Shown piece by piece: positions 33,481 through 41,243 of a DNA stretch of 48,871 nucleotides (its first letter is position 1; the number at the start of each line of letters is the position of its first letter). This stretch comes from Geothrix sp. (lineage in GTDB: Bacteria; Acidobacteriota; Holophagae; Holophagales; Holophagaceae). The notes below the pieces were generated by a model. The model was given only the letters and a program-made list of their open reading frames with translations. It did no database searches and was not told where the DNA came from. The position numbers were made by a program, and so were the translations under genes. The stretch is from the NCBI GenBank assembly GCA_030824075.1, contig JAVBYJ010000008.1, positions 1-48,871 of the forward strand, given 5' to 3'.

Positions 33481-33538
33481 CGGATGAACACGGATAAACA
33501 CAGATTTGTCTTTATCTGAGTTCATCCGTGTTCATCTG
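33481..33538. repeat. 25-bp imperfect inverted repeat (intergenic palindrome) between plsX and fabD
   Basis: Arms 33481-33505 and 33514-33538 are 25 bases each, separated by TTGTCTTT, and pair at 22 of 25 positions. The core is CGGATGAACACGGAT facing ATCCGTGTTCATCTG. It is AT-richer than its surroundings and has the look of the dispersed GAACACGGAT-type palindromes seen in many bacterial genomes. It sits 11 bases after the plsX stop and 24 bases before fabD. Confidence 0.85.
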
Positions 33539-33562
33539 TGGCAAGCATTTCTTGAGGTTTCC

Positions 33563-34501
33563 ATGGGCAAAGTGGCATGGCTGTTTCCCGGGCAGGGATC
33601 CCAGGCGGTGGGTATGGGCGTGGCGCTGGCTGAGGCCGAGCCCGCGGCCCGCGCCGTGCTTCAGGACGCCGATGCGGCCCTGGGCTTCCCCCTGTCGAAG
33701 CTGATGGCGGAGGGACCCGAAGAGACCCTGAAACTGACCGAGCACACCCAACCCGCCATCCTCACCCACAGCACCATGGTCGTGCGGGCCTGGGGTCACC
33801 GGCTGCCCAAGCCCGACTTCGCCGCAGGCCACTCCCTGGGTGAGTACAGCGCCCTGGTGGCCCTGGGGGCCTTGGGTTTCCAGGATGCGGTGCGCACGGT
33901 CCGCGAGCGCGGCCGGGCCATGCAGGAGGCCGTGCCTGTCGGCGTGGGCGCCATGGCGGCTCTGCTGGGCATGAGCTTGGCGGACGTGGAGGCCAGCTGC
34001 GCCGAGGCCGCCGCCTCGACGGGCAAGATCGTGGTACCGGCCAATTTCAATGGCCCTGGTCAGATCGTCATCGCGGGCCACGCCGAGGCCGTGGAAGCCG
34101 CCATGGAGGCCGCCAAGGCCCGGGGCGGGCGCAAGGCCCTGAAACTGCCGGTGAGCGCCCCCTTTCATTCACCCCTCATGGAGCCCGCAAAGACTCGCAT
34201 GGCATCCGTCCTCCGTAGCCTCGCCTTTAAGGCGCCCATCTGTCCCCTGGTCAACAACGTGGATGCCTTGGCCATCTCGGATCCGGAGGCGTTGCGCGAG
34301 GGTCTCGTGCGCCAGATTCCGGGAGCGGTGCGTTGGCAGGCCACCCTGGATCTGCTGTTGGACCAGGGGGTCACGGTCTTCTTCGAACTTGGCCCCGGCA
34401 AAGTGCTGGCGGGCCTGGTGAAGCGACAGGCCAAAGAGCGGGGCCAGGAGGTTTCCGCCATCAGCTTGGGCCTGCCAGAGGATCTGGCGCAGCTTGGCTG
34501 A
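33563..34501 (+). CDS. fabD: malonyl-CoA:ACP transacylase
   Basis: 312 residues. VAWLFPGQGSQAVGMG opens the protein. The catalytic Ser91 lies in AAGHSLGEYSAL, and the active His lies in VSAPFHSPLM near residue 200. It loads malonyl groups on ACP for fatty-acid synthesis. I chose ATG 33563, with GAGG at 33554-33557; the frame runs upstream into the palindrome to 33506, but those codons are repeat-derived. It follows plsX. fabG lies about 9.5 kb further on. No acpP or fabF is next to it. Confidence 0.94.
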   Translation: MGKVAWLFPGQGSQAVGMGVALAEAEPAARAVLQDADAALGFPLSKLMAEGPEETLKLTEHTQPAILTHSTMVVRAWGHRLPKPDFAAGHSLGEYSALVALGALGFQDAVRTVRERGRAMQEAVPVGVGAMAALLGMSLADVEASCAEAAASTGKIVVPANFNGPGQIVIAGHAEAVEAAMEAAKARGGRKALKLPVSAPFHSPLMEPAKTRMASVLRSLAFKAPICPLVNNVDALAISDPEALREGLVRQIPGAVRWQATLDLLLDQGVTVFFELGPGKVLAGLVKRQAKERGQEVSAISLGLPEDLAQLG

Positions 34502-34663
34502 CACTGCCCTGGGAGCCTTCTGTCTCCGGGAAGGTGTGATGAAAAGCAACGGCCTTCAGGGCTAGGGTGAATAGAACGCCACGACCCAGGTTTTCGTGTG
34601 CGGGATGTTGGGCTGCGCACAGCTGTCTGGCCATCCCCATCCACTCCCCACCCGGAGGTGCCC

Positions 34664-36454
34664 ATGCGCAAGGATCTCGTCTTCGGAATGGCTGGATCGG
34701 GAGGAGACGGCATCGTCTCTGCCGGTGACTCGCTGCTCCAGGCTGCGGCAGCCGAGGGCTACCACGGCGTGATGACCAAGAGTTTCGGATCGCAGATCCG
34801 CGGGGGCGAATCCTCCTGCCGCGTGCGCATCAGCACCGATCCCATCCTCAATCCCGGTGGGAACCTGGACGTGGCCGTGGCCCTGAACTGGGAGGACTTC
34901 CTCAAGTTCGGCGCCGAGCTGCCCGTGGCGGGGACCACCGTCGTGATCTACGAAGCCGCCACGAACATCAAGGAGAGCGAGATCCCGCTCGTGGGCGTGA
35001 CGCCTCTGCAGGTGATCGCGGTGCCCATCGCGGCCATGGCCAAGGAAACCGCAGGCACCGAGCGCGCCAAGAACACGGTGGTACTCGGGCTCATCGCTGG
35101 CTGGTTCGGCATTGGCGCCGTGGCCGTGATGAAGGGCATCCGGAAGAAGCTGGCCAAGAAGGGCGAGGAGTTGGTCGAGGCCAATCAGCGCGCCTTCGAC
35201 GCGGGCAGGGCCTTCGCCATGGAGCATCCGCTCAAGACCAGCATGAACGTCGTCGCTTCCGAGACCAAGGGCGCCGTGAAGCTCATCACCGACGGCAATG
35301 ACATGTGCGCGGCGGCGGCGATCTTCGCAGGCTGCCAGTTCTTCGGTGGCTACCCCATCACACCCTCCACCGAGATCATGCAGTTCTTCACGGACCATGT
35401 CTGGAAGTACGGCGGCGCCGTGCTGCAGGCCGAGGACGAGATCGCGGGCATCGGCGCGGCCGTGGGCGCCTCCTTCGCGGGCAAGAAAGCCATGACCGCC
35501 ACCAGCGGCCCCGGACTTTCGCTCAAGTCCGAGATGATGGGCCTCGCCAGCATCGCCGAGCTGCCCCTGGTGATCGTGGATGTGCAGCGCGGCGGACCCT
35601 CTACGGGCCTGCCCACCAAGACGGAACAATCCGACCTCTTCGCCGCGGCTTTCTCGGCCCATGGCGATGTGATCCGTCCCGTAATGGCGCCCACCTCCGT
35701 GGCCGATACCTTCCGCATCACCATCGAGGCCTTCAACATCGCCGAGTACTACCAGACGCCGGTGATCGTCCTGTCCGATCAGGAGATCGCCTCGCGCAAG
35801 GAAACGCTGGATCCCATCGACACCAGTCAGTTCAAGATCATCAACCGCCTCCGTCCCGCGGGCGCCGATCTGCAGGACTACAAGCGCTTCAAGCAGACTG
35901 AGAACCACATCAGCCCCATCAGCCATCCCGGCATGCTGGGCGGCACCTACCTGGCCTCGGGCATCGAGCACGTGGAATCCGGGGCGCCGACCAACAGCGG
36001 TTCCGTCCATCAGCGCATGAACGACAAGCGCACCAAGAAGTTCGATCCCCTGAAGGACCGCAGGGATCTGTTCGAGATCACAGGCAACCCGGATGCGCCC
36101 ATCGCCATGGTGGCGTGGGGCAGTGTCGCCGGCGTATGCCGCGAGGCCCTCGCCATGGCCCAGGCCGAGGGGCTGAACGTGAAACTGCTGGTGCCCTACC
36201 TGCTGTACCCGGTCGCCGAGGGGGTGTACAACGACTTCTTCGCCTCCACGCAGAAGGGCCTGATCATCGAACAGACCCACTTGGCCCAGACCTTCAAGCT
36301 GCTGCGAATGCACATCGACCTGCCGAAGGGCGTGAAGTCACTGGCCCGCAGCGGCGCGAACCCCTTCCTGCCCGGCGAGATCGTCGCGGCCCTCCACCAT
36401 CTCCTCTCGGAGCTGCAACGCAGCCACGAGGGCCAGCTTCAGCCCCAGGAGTGA
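34664..36454 (+). CDS. korA: 2-oxoacid:ferredoxin oxidoreductase, fused gamma-alpha subunit (KorA-type)
   Basis: 596 residues. The gamma domain (about 1-190) has GMAGSGGDGIVSAGDSLLQA and GGESSCRVRIS. The alpha domain (about 205-596) has GGYPITPSTEIMQFF, EDEIAGIGAAVGASFAG and TSGPGLSLKSEMMGLA, typical of 2-oxoglutarate or related 2-oxoacid:acceptor oxidoreductases. With the beta subunit it oxidatively decarboxylates a 2-oxoacid to an acyl-CoA and reduces ferredoxin. ATG 34664 has GGAGG at 34654-34658. Substrate (2-oxoglutarate, pyruvate or branched-chain) cannot be fixed from sequence, though the two-subunit architecture fits KorAB. Confidence 0.87.
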   Translation: MRKDLVFGMAGSGGDGIVSAGDSLLQAAAAEGYHGVMTKSFGSQIRGGESSCRVRISTDPILNPGGNLDVAVALNWEDFLKFGAELPVAGTTVVIYEAATNIKESEIPLVGVTPLQVIAVPIAAMAKETAGTERAKNTVVLGLIAGWFGIGAVAVMKGIRKKLAKKGEELVEANQRAFDAGRAFAMEHPLKTSMNVVASETKGAVKLITDGNDMCAAAAIFAGCQFFGGYPITPSTEIMQFFTDHVWKYGGAVLQAEDEIAGIGAAVGASFAGKKAMTATSGPGLSLKSEMMGLASIAELPLVIVDVQRGGPSTGLPTKTEQSDLFAAAFSAHGDVIRPVMAPTSVADTFRITIEAFNIAEYYQTPVIVLSDQEIASRKETLDPIDTSQFKIINRLRPAGADLQDYKRFKQTENHISPISHPGMLGGTYLASGIEHVESGAPTNSGSVHQRMNDKRTKKFDPLKDRRDLFEITGNPDAPIAMVAWGSVAGVCREALAMAQAEGLNVKLLVPYLLYPVAEGVYNDFFASTQKGLIIEQTHLAQTFKLLRMHIDLPKGVKSLARSGANPFLPGEIVAALHHLLSELQRSHEGQLQPQE

Positions 36455-36462
36455 GGTCCACC

Positions 36463-37344
36463 ATGAGCGCAACTGGCACGTGCGAATTCCAGCCCAAGGA
36501 CTACAAGAGCGACCTCAAGCCCATCTGGTGCCCCGGATGCGGTGATTTCTCCGTGGTGCAGGGCATCTACCGGGCCCTGGCGGCCATCGGCCGTCCGCCC
36601 CATGAAATCGCCTTCGTCTCGGGCATCGGGTGCTCCAGCCGCATCCCCGGCTACACCACCGCCTATGGCTTCAACAGCGTCCACGGACGGTCCCTGCCCA
36701 TCGCCCAGGGCATCAAGCTGGCCAACCCGGATCTGCTGGTGCTGGCGGCGGGCGGCGACGGCGACGGCTTTTCCATCGGGGGCGGCCACATCGCCCACCT
36801 GATCCGCCGCAACATGGACATCACCTACATCGTGATGGACAACCAGATCTACGGCCTCACCAAGGGCCAGCTCTCGCCGACCTCCCAAAAGGGCCGCGTC
36901 ACCTGCACCTCGCGGTACGGAAGCCTCGAGAACCCAGTGAATCCGTTGCTCTACGTGCTGGCTTACGGTGCGGGCTTCGTGGCCCAGGCCTCACCCACGG
37001 ACCTCGTGGGCATGGCGGCCACCATCGAGGAGGCCATCCGCTACCCCGGCTTCGCCTTCGTGAACATCCAGTCCCCCTGTGTCACCTACGGCGAGGAAGC
37101 CCAGCAGATCAAGGGCCTCAAGGCCATCAGCGAGACGCTGGCAAGCCTTGGGCACAATCCGGCGGATCGGCTGGCAGCCATGGATCTGGCCCAGCACTAC
37201 GGCGAGAAGCTGCATCTCGGCGTGTTCTACCGCAACCCTGAGCCGCCGCCGACCTATGGCGATTTGGTGAAGGAACGGCAGACCCTGCTCTCCAAGGATG
37301 CCCTCCCCAAGGAGCGTATCCTGGATCTCTTCATCAAGAAGTAA
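36463..37344 (+). CDS. korB: 2-oxoacid:ferredoxin oxidoreductase, beta subunit (KorB-type)
   Basis: 293 residues. IWCPGCGDFSVVQG (Cys23, Cys26) and GIGCSSRIPGY (Cys57), plus a later Cys in QSPCVTYG, are the usual [4Fe-4S] ligands. The thiamine-diphosphate motif GGDGDGFSIGGGH is near residue 97. It holds the TPP and the single iron-sulfur cluster; there is no separate delta ferredoxin-like subunit. It lies eight bases after korA and 13 bases before the ferritin-like gene. Reduced ferredoxin from this enzyme is a candidate donor to the NuoEFG-less complex I. Confidence 0.88.
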   Translation: MSATGTCEFQPKDYKSDLKPIWCPGCGDFSVVQGIYRALAAIGRPPHEIAFVSGIGCSSRIPGYTTAYGFNSVHGRSLPIAQGIKLANPDLLVLAAGGDGDGFSIGGGHIAHLIRRNMDITYIVMDNQIYGLTKGQLSPTSQKGRVTCTSRYGSLENPVNPLLYVLAYGAGFVAQASPTDLVGMAATIEEAIRYPGFAFVNIQSPCVTYGEEAQQIKGLKAISETLASLGHNPADRLAAMDLAQHYGEKLHLGVFYRNPEPPPTYGDLVKERQTLLSKDALPKERILDLFIKK

Positions 37345-37357
37345 GCGGAGGTATCCC

Positions 37358-37882
37358 ATGGCTACCCGTGGCATCGACTTCGCCAGCCTCTCCCTGATGG
37401 ATGCCCTCGACTTGGCCATCCTGGTCGAGGAGGAGGCTCAGGAACGCTACGAGGAATTCGCGGCGCAGATGGATCAGCACCGGACCCCCGATGCCGCCAG
37501 GTTCTTCCGGTTCATGGCCGAGAATGAATCCAAGCACGGTCTCGAACTCTCGGCGCGCCGCGCCCAGCGTTTCAGCGATGCCCCGCGGTTGGTTTCCCGG
37601 GCCATGATCTTCGACATCGAAGCGCCGGATTACGATGCCGCCCGCGCCTTCATGAGTCCGCGCAGGGCCATGGCGGCTGCCCTGGCTTCAGAGGTGAAGG
37701 CCCACGCCTTCTTCGTCGCGGCCCTGCCCGCCCTGAAGGATGCGGAGGTGCGGTCGCTGTTCGAGGAACTGCGCGACGAAGAAATCGAACATCAGGACCT
37801 GGTGAAGGCCGAACTGGCGAAGCTGCCTCTGGATTCCGGCCTTTCGGACGAAGACTTCGTGGACGAGCCCGCGCCGCAGTAG
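37358..37882 (+). CDS. ferritin-like / rubrerythrin-type diiron protein
   Basis: 174 residues, four-helix bundle. Putative diiron ligands: EEEAQERYEEF, ENESKHGLEL, ASEVKAHAFF and RDEEIEHQDL, giving the repeated Glu and E-x-x-H pattern of the ferritin-like superfamily. There is no C-terminal rubredoxin domain, so it is not a full rubrerythrin. ATG 37358 has GGAGGT nearby; it directly follows korB and may protect the oxygen-sensitive enzyme from peroxide. That role is inferred. Confidence 0.8.
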   Translation: MATRGIDFASLSLMDALDLAILVEEEAQERYEEFAAQMDQHRTPDAARFFRFMAENESKHGLELSARRAQRFSDAPRLVSRAMIFDIEAPDYDAARAFMSPRRAMAAALASEVKAHAFFVAALPALKDAEVRSLFEELRDEEIEHQDLVKAELAKLPLDSGLSDEDFVDEPAPQ

Positions 37883-37891
37883 ACGTGCTGG

Positions 37892-38554
37892 TTAATCGGT
37901 CCCCGGTTTCCACAACTCCGACAACACGACCGATACCAGGGCGCTCATGGTCAAGGCCAGGGCTGTCGCAGCCGTCCAGGGGGCCCAGAGGGCTTCGGGA
38001 CGCCCCTGGCGCAGCCACCATTGCCCGGCATTGAACACCACGGCCAGGGCGCAACCGCCCATGAGGAGCCTGCGCCTGGGCCAGGCGGTCCGTCTGAGGT
38101 AGCCGCCGACCGCCACCAGGAAGAGCAGGGGAAAGCCGATCAGGTGCAGGGTCCGGGCGTCGATGAGGCCCAGCAGGCCCTCAGGGGCGGCTTCCAGGGC
38201 GAGGGGGCGGATGTCCTCGAACCTGGCCAGGCGAGGAAACTGTCCCCCCGGGGCGTGGCAGCTGGCGCAGTTGTTGGCGACTACGGACTCGACCTGGACG
38301 AAGCCCTCCCGCGTGGCGCCGGAGGTTACCCAGGCCCGGAACCGTTCCGTCTCGGCGGGGGTGGTATTTGCGGCCATCACACCTTCCAGCACTGCCATGA
38401 GTCGGGAGCGGCCGGGTGGCGCCTGGACGGGCCCCGGGGGTTTGAGCTCCCCGAGGAAGACGGACGCCAGGCCCAACCCGAGGGCCAGGGCCAGCGCGAG
38501 AACCACCAGGGTGGTGAACCGACGTTCGGAGGAGGGCAGGCCACGCAAGGACAT
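37892..38554 (-). CDS. membrane protein with single c-type heme site
   Basis: 220 residues. An N-terminal membrane span (about 13-35), a periplasmic part with one CXXCH heme site (NNCASCH, Cys96, Cys99, His100), then three further hydrophobic segments (about 130-215). Topology suggests a membrane-bound cytochrome c with its heme outside. I do not recognise a named family; similar single-heme membrane proteins occur in metal-reducing bacteria. It is convergent with the ferritin-like gene, nine bases apart, and divergent from the methyltransferase gene. Electron partner unknown. Confidence 0.7.
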   Translation of the reverse strand: MSLRGLPSSERRFTTLVVLALALALGLGLASVFLGELKPPGPVQAPPGRSRLMAVLEGVMAANTTPAETERFRAWVTSGATREGFVQVESVVANNCASCHAPGGQFPRLARFEDIRPLALEAAPEGLLGLIDARTLHLIGFPLLFLVAVGGYLRRTAWPRRRLLMGGCALAVVFNAGQWWLRQGRPEALWAPWTAATALALTMSALVSVVLSELWKPGTD

Positions 38555-38613
38555 GGGCCCATGGTAGCTGCCCGCTAGACTGGAGTGAGCTGGTGGATTC
38601 AGCAGGAGATCCG

Positions 38614-39228
38614 ATGAGTGAATTCGACGCCAAGGCCGTTACCTGGGACCAGGATCCGATGAAAGTGGAGCGGGCCCTCACGGTGGGCCGGGCCATCGCC
38701 GAGGCCGTACCCGTCGAGGGTCGGCGGATCCTTGAGTACGGCTGTGGCACGGGGTTGCTGGGCTTCGCCCTCCAGCCCCAGGCGGGCCATGTCACCCTCG
38801 CCGATACCTCGGAGGGGATGCTCGAGGTGCTCCGCGGGAAGATCGCGGCCACGGGTGCGGAGAACATGGCTCCACTTCGCCTCGACCTGCTGGCGGACCC
38901 CCTTCCTGAGGCCCGCTTCGACGTGGTCTGCAGCCTCATGACCCTCCACCACATCCCGGACACGGAAGGCATTCTGCGGAAGTTCCACGAAGTCCTGGCC
39001 CCAGGCGGCTGGGTGGCCCTGGCGGATCTGGATGCGGAGGACGGCTCGTTCCACGGGGCCGGCGTGACCGACGTGCACCTCGGGTTCGACCGGGAGAGGC
39101 TGAGCCGGCAGCTGTCAGAAGCGGGATTCCAGGAACCGCGGATCGAAACCGTGTTCAGGATCACCCGGCCCGTGGAGGGGACTCCCCGGGTCTTCCCCAT
39201 CTTCCTGGCCCTGGCGCGGCGGGGGTAG
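38614..39228 (+). CDS. class I SAM-dependent methyltransferase
   Basis: 204 residues. Motif I EYGCGTGLLGFAL binds SAM; motif IV region VVCSLMTLHHIPD and post-IV LAPGGWVALADLD are of the Methyltransf_11 kind. ATG 38614 has AGGAGAT upstream; the frame to 38593 is not needed. The substrate is unknown; the pattern resembles small-molecule methylases. It lies just upstream of the SdpR remnant. Confidence 0.82.
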   Translation: MSEFDAKAVTWDQDPMKVERALTVGRAIAEAVPVEGRRILEYGCGTGLLGFALQPQAGHVTLADTSEGMLEVLRGKIAATGAENMAPLRLDLLADPLPEARFDVVCSLMTLHHIPDTEGILRKFHEVLAPGGWVALADLDAEDGSFHGAGVTDVHLGFDRERLSRQLSEAGFQEPRIETVFRITRPVEGTPRVFPIFLALARRG

Positions 39229-39250
39229 AAGGCCACCCCCAGACCTGAGG

Positions 39251-39457
39251 GTTCCCGGCGATTCCCACCACCTGAATCTGCTCAAGCAGGCCGGGCTGGT
39301 GAAATCCCGCCGCCAGGGACAGCAGCAGATCTACACACTTCACGCCACCGTCTTTCAGGAGGCCCTGCAATGGCTGATGACCTTCTTCGAGAAACAGGCA
39401 GAAGCGCCGAAGCCGGTCCCACCCGTGAAATCGGGAAGGAATGGCCCGCGGGGCTGA
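39251..39457 (+). pseudogene. remnant of an SdpR-type ArsR-family repressor (N-terminal half missing)
   Basis: Frame 39251-39457 reads DSHHLNLLKQAGLVKSRR, then GQQQIYTLHATVFQEALQWL. This matches the recognition helix, wing and C-terminal helix of SdpR-type ArsR autorepressors. No ATG, GTG or TTG in this frame lies upstream that would restore the first helices. The region before it is only 22 bases from the methyltransferase stop. It overlaps the SdpI-like gene by 88 bases, the normal sdpR-sdpI arrangement. So a 5' deletion removed promoter, start and half of the repressor. Confidence 0.7.
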
Positions 39458-39690
39458 TGCTGGCGGCCCTTTGGGGCTTTAGCCTTTGGGCCAAGGGGAG
39501 GTTTCCGGCGCGCGTGCCCATCCATTGGGACCTGGCCGGTCAGGTGAACGGCTGGGCGTCGCCGCTTCTGGCATCAACCGGCTTGATCCCGACGCTGGTG
39601 CTCCTCCCGGTGCTGGGAGCCGTCATCCATGCCTACTGGATCCGGCACCGGCTCCAGGGTGGCGGCATCCATATGCCGGAGGTTCCATGA
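39370..39690 (+). CDS. short SdpI-like (DUF1648) membrane protein
   Basis: 106 residues. It contains a DUF1648 core, ARVPIHWDLAGQVNGWASP, with two hydrophobic segments. Full SdpI immunity-type proteins are about 200 residues with a second domain; that part is missing here. ATG 39370 has a perfect AGGAGG at 39357-39362. Its stop overlaps the next gene (ATGA). It may be a reduced immunity/stress membrane protein that has lost its repressor. Confidence 0.6.
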   Translation: MADDLLRETGRSAEAGPTREIGKEWPAGLMLAALWGFSLWAKGRFPARVPIHWDLAGQVNGWASPLLASTGLIPTLVLLPVLGAVIHAYWIRHRLQGGGIHMPEVP

Positions 39691-40676
39691 TCCGTCCCCT
39701 GTTGTCCGCAGGCGTCTTGTGTCTGCCCGCCCTTGCCCAGGTTCTGCCCGCCACCCCGGATCGTGATATCGGCTTCCCGGGCTTCAACGCCTTTCCCCTG
39801 AAAGGCAGCGTGATGGCGGGCGGGGCCCACCCCTATTTCGCGGTGATGGTGGCGGGCTCGGGGCCCACAGACCGGGACTGGTCCACCCCCCTGATCCCGA
39901 CGCCCAGCCATGGAGGACGGGACATCGCCATCTGGCTGCAGGGGCAGGGGGTCGGTTCCCTGCGCTACGACAAGCGGTTCATCGGGGCGAAGGATCCGAA
40001 GCTCGACATCTCCCTGGATGCCCAGGTGGGCGATATCAAGGCGGCGATGAAGGCGGCTCGTGCCCTGCCGGAGGCCAAGGGAAAGAAACTGCTGCTCATC
40101 GGCCACAGTGAGGGCGCCCTGCTGGCGCTGCTGGCGGCGGGCGAGGCCGATGCCGCCCTGCTCTTGGCCATGCCGGGCATGAGCATGGGGAAGCTCATCG
40201 TGGCCCAGGTGAAGGGGCAACTGGAGGCGGCGGGCGCGCCAGCAGAAGCGTCCGCGCAGAACCTGGCGTACCTCGAAGCCGCCCTTGAGGCGATCCGGAA
40301 GGGCCAGGAGCTGCCCCAGGCCGCTTCCGGCGTGGCGCCTGGGATCGCGACCTTGGCGCGGGGGCTCGCCCGCCCGGAAAGCCGCGGGTTCGTGCGCGAC
40401 CTCCTCGATCTGGATCCCTGGGGCTCGGCTCAGCGCCTGCCCATTCCGTGCGCCCTGGCGTGGGGCGACCGCGATATCCAGACCTGGAAACCCGAGGCGA
40501 TCCCCCCTGACTTCAAGGGCACGGTGATTCAGGTCCCCGAGGCCAATCACCTCTTCAAGCGTGAAACCCGCAGCCGGGTTGGCCTCTCCGGTGTCAGCGC
40601 CGCCACGACCTACGGAGACAGCACCCCCATGGCAGACCTCTCACCCGTGGCGGCGTGGCTGAAACAGCTAAGATGA
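39687..40676 (+). CDS. exported alpha/beta hydrolase
   Basis: 329 residues. A short signal peptide (MIRPLLSAGVLCLPALAQ) leads to an alpha/beta-hydrolase fold. The nucleophile elbow GHSEG is near residue 146; an oxyanion region (VAGSGPTDRDW) comes earlier, an Asp follows in WGDRDIQTW and a His in EANHLFKRE. This is the usual Ser-Asp-His order of dienelactone hydrolase/acyl-esterase-like proteins. ATG 39687 has GGAGG upstream and overlaps the SdpI-like stop. Substrate unknown. Confidence 0.8.
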   Translation: MIRPLLSAGVLCLPALAQVLPATPDRDIGFPGFNAFPLKGSVMAGGAHPYFAVMVAGSGPTDRDWSTPLIPTPSHGGRDIAIWLQGQGVGSLRYDKRFIGAKDPKLDISLDAQVGDIKAAMKAARALPEAKGKKLLLIGHSEGALLALLAAGEADAALLLAMPGMSMGKLIVAQVKGQLEAAGAPAEASAQNLAYLEAALEAIRKGQELPQAASGVAPGIATLARGLARPESRGFVRDLLDLDPWGSAQRLPIPCALAWGDRDIQTWKPEAIPPDFKGTVIQVPEANHLFKRETRSRVGLSGVSAATTYGDSTPMADLSPVAAWLKQLR

Positions 40677-40720
40677 CCTTCCCACGCCTGAGCCCCCTCC
40701 CTGTGTTTCTGGAGTCCGTC

Positions 40721-41158
40721 ATGACCCTCCGCCGCCTGGTTCCCTTGACCTGCTGTGTTCTCGCCTCCTTCGGCTTGCGCGGGGAATCCTGGGACGGGGC
40801 CATGGCCAAGCTGAAGTCCTGCGTGGAGAAGGACCAGGGCCACGGGATGGTCGTTCAGCTCGACCGCGTGGATCAGCAGCGCATCCATCTCCGCCTTCAG
40901 TCCCTCGGCACGACCTTCCGCGCGGCCACCTTTCAGGCCCGCCTGGAGGGGAAGGGCAGCCAGCAGGTCTTCGTGATCGAGGGCAAAGAGCTGGAGGCCC
41001 TGAATGGCACGACCCTCATCGAGCCCGCCGCCGGAGTGATGGATCTGGTGATCGCGGGGTCGGCCTTCAATCCCCGCATCCTCATGAAGATTCCTGGCCA
41101 AGGGCAGCCGCCTGAGGTGGCGACCGTGTTGATCGGAAGCCGTCGCTCGGAGAAATGA
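40721..41158 (+). CDS. small exported protein of unknown function
   Basis: 145 residues. A signal peptide (MTLRRLVPLTCCVLASFGLRG) precedes about 120 residues with beta-rich, charged content and no recognised motif. ATG 40721 has GGAG at 40711-40714 and gives the cleaner signal; ATG 40673 and 40655 lie in the same frame but earlier. It follows the hydrolase by about 45 bases and may be co-transcribed. I do not recognise a family. Confidence 0.6.
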   Translation: MTLRRLVPLTCCVLASFGLRGESWDGAMAKLKSCVEKDQGHGMVVQLDRVDQQRIHLRLQSLGTTFRAATFQARLEGKGSQQVFVIEGKELEALNGTTLIEPAAGVMDLVIAGSAFNPRILMKIPGQGQPPEVATVLIGSRRSEK

Positions 41159-41243
41159 CCTGGAAAGGGCTCCCCAGGGAATAAAGGGTTTCGGCTTATA
41201 CCTCATCTTGCGATGATGGAGCATCCATCCCGTTGGAGGTTCC

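Noticed and set aside
34502..34663. Terminator after fabD
   Set aside because: A weak GGAG/CTCC pairing is visible but without T-tract or enough stem length.
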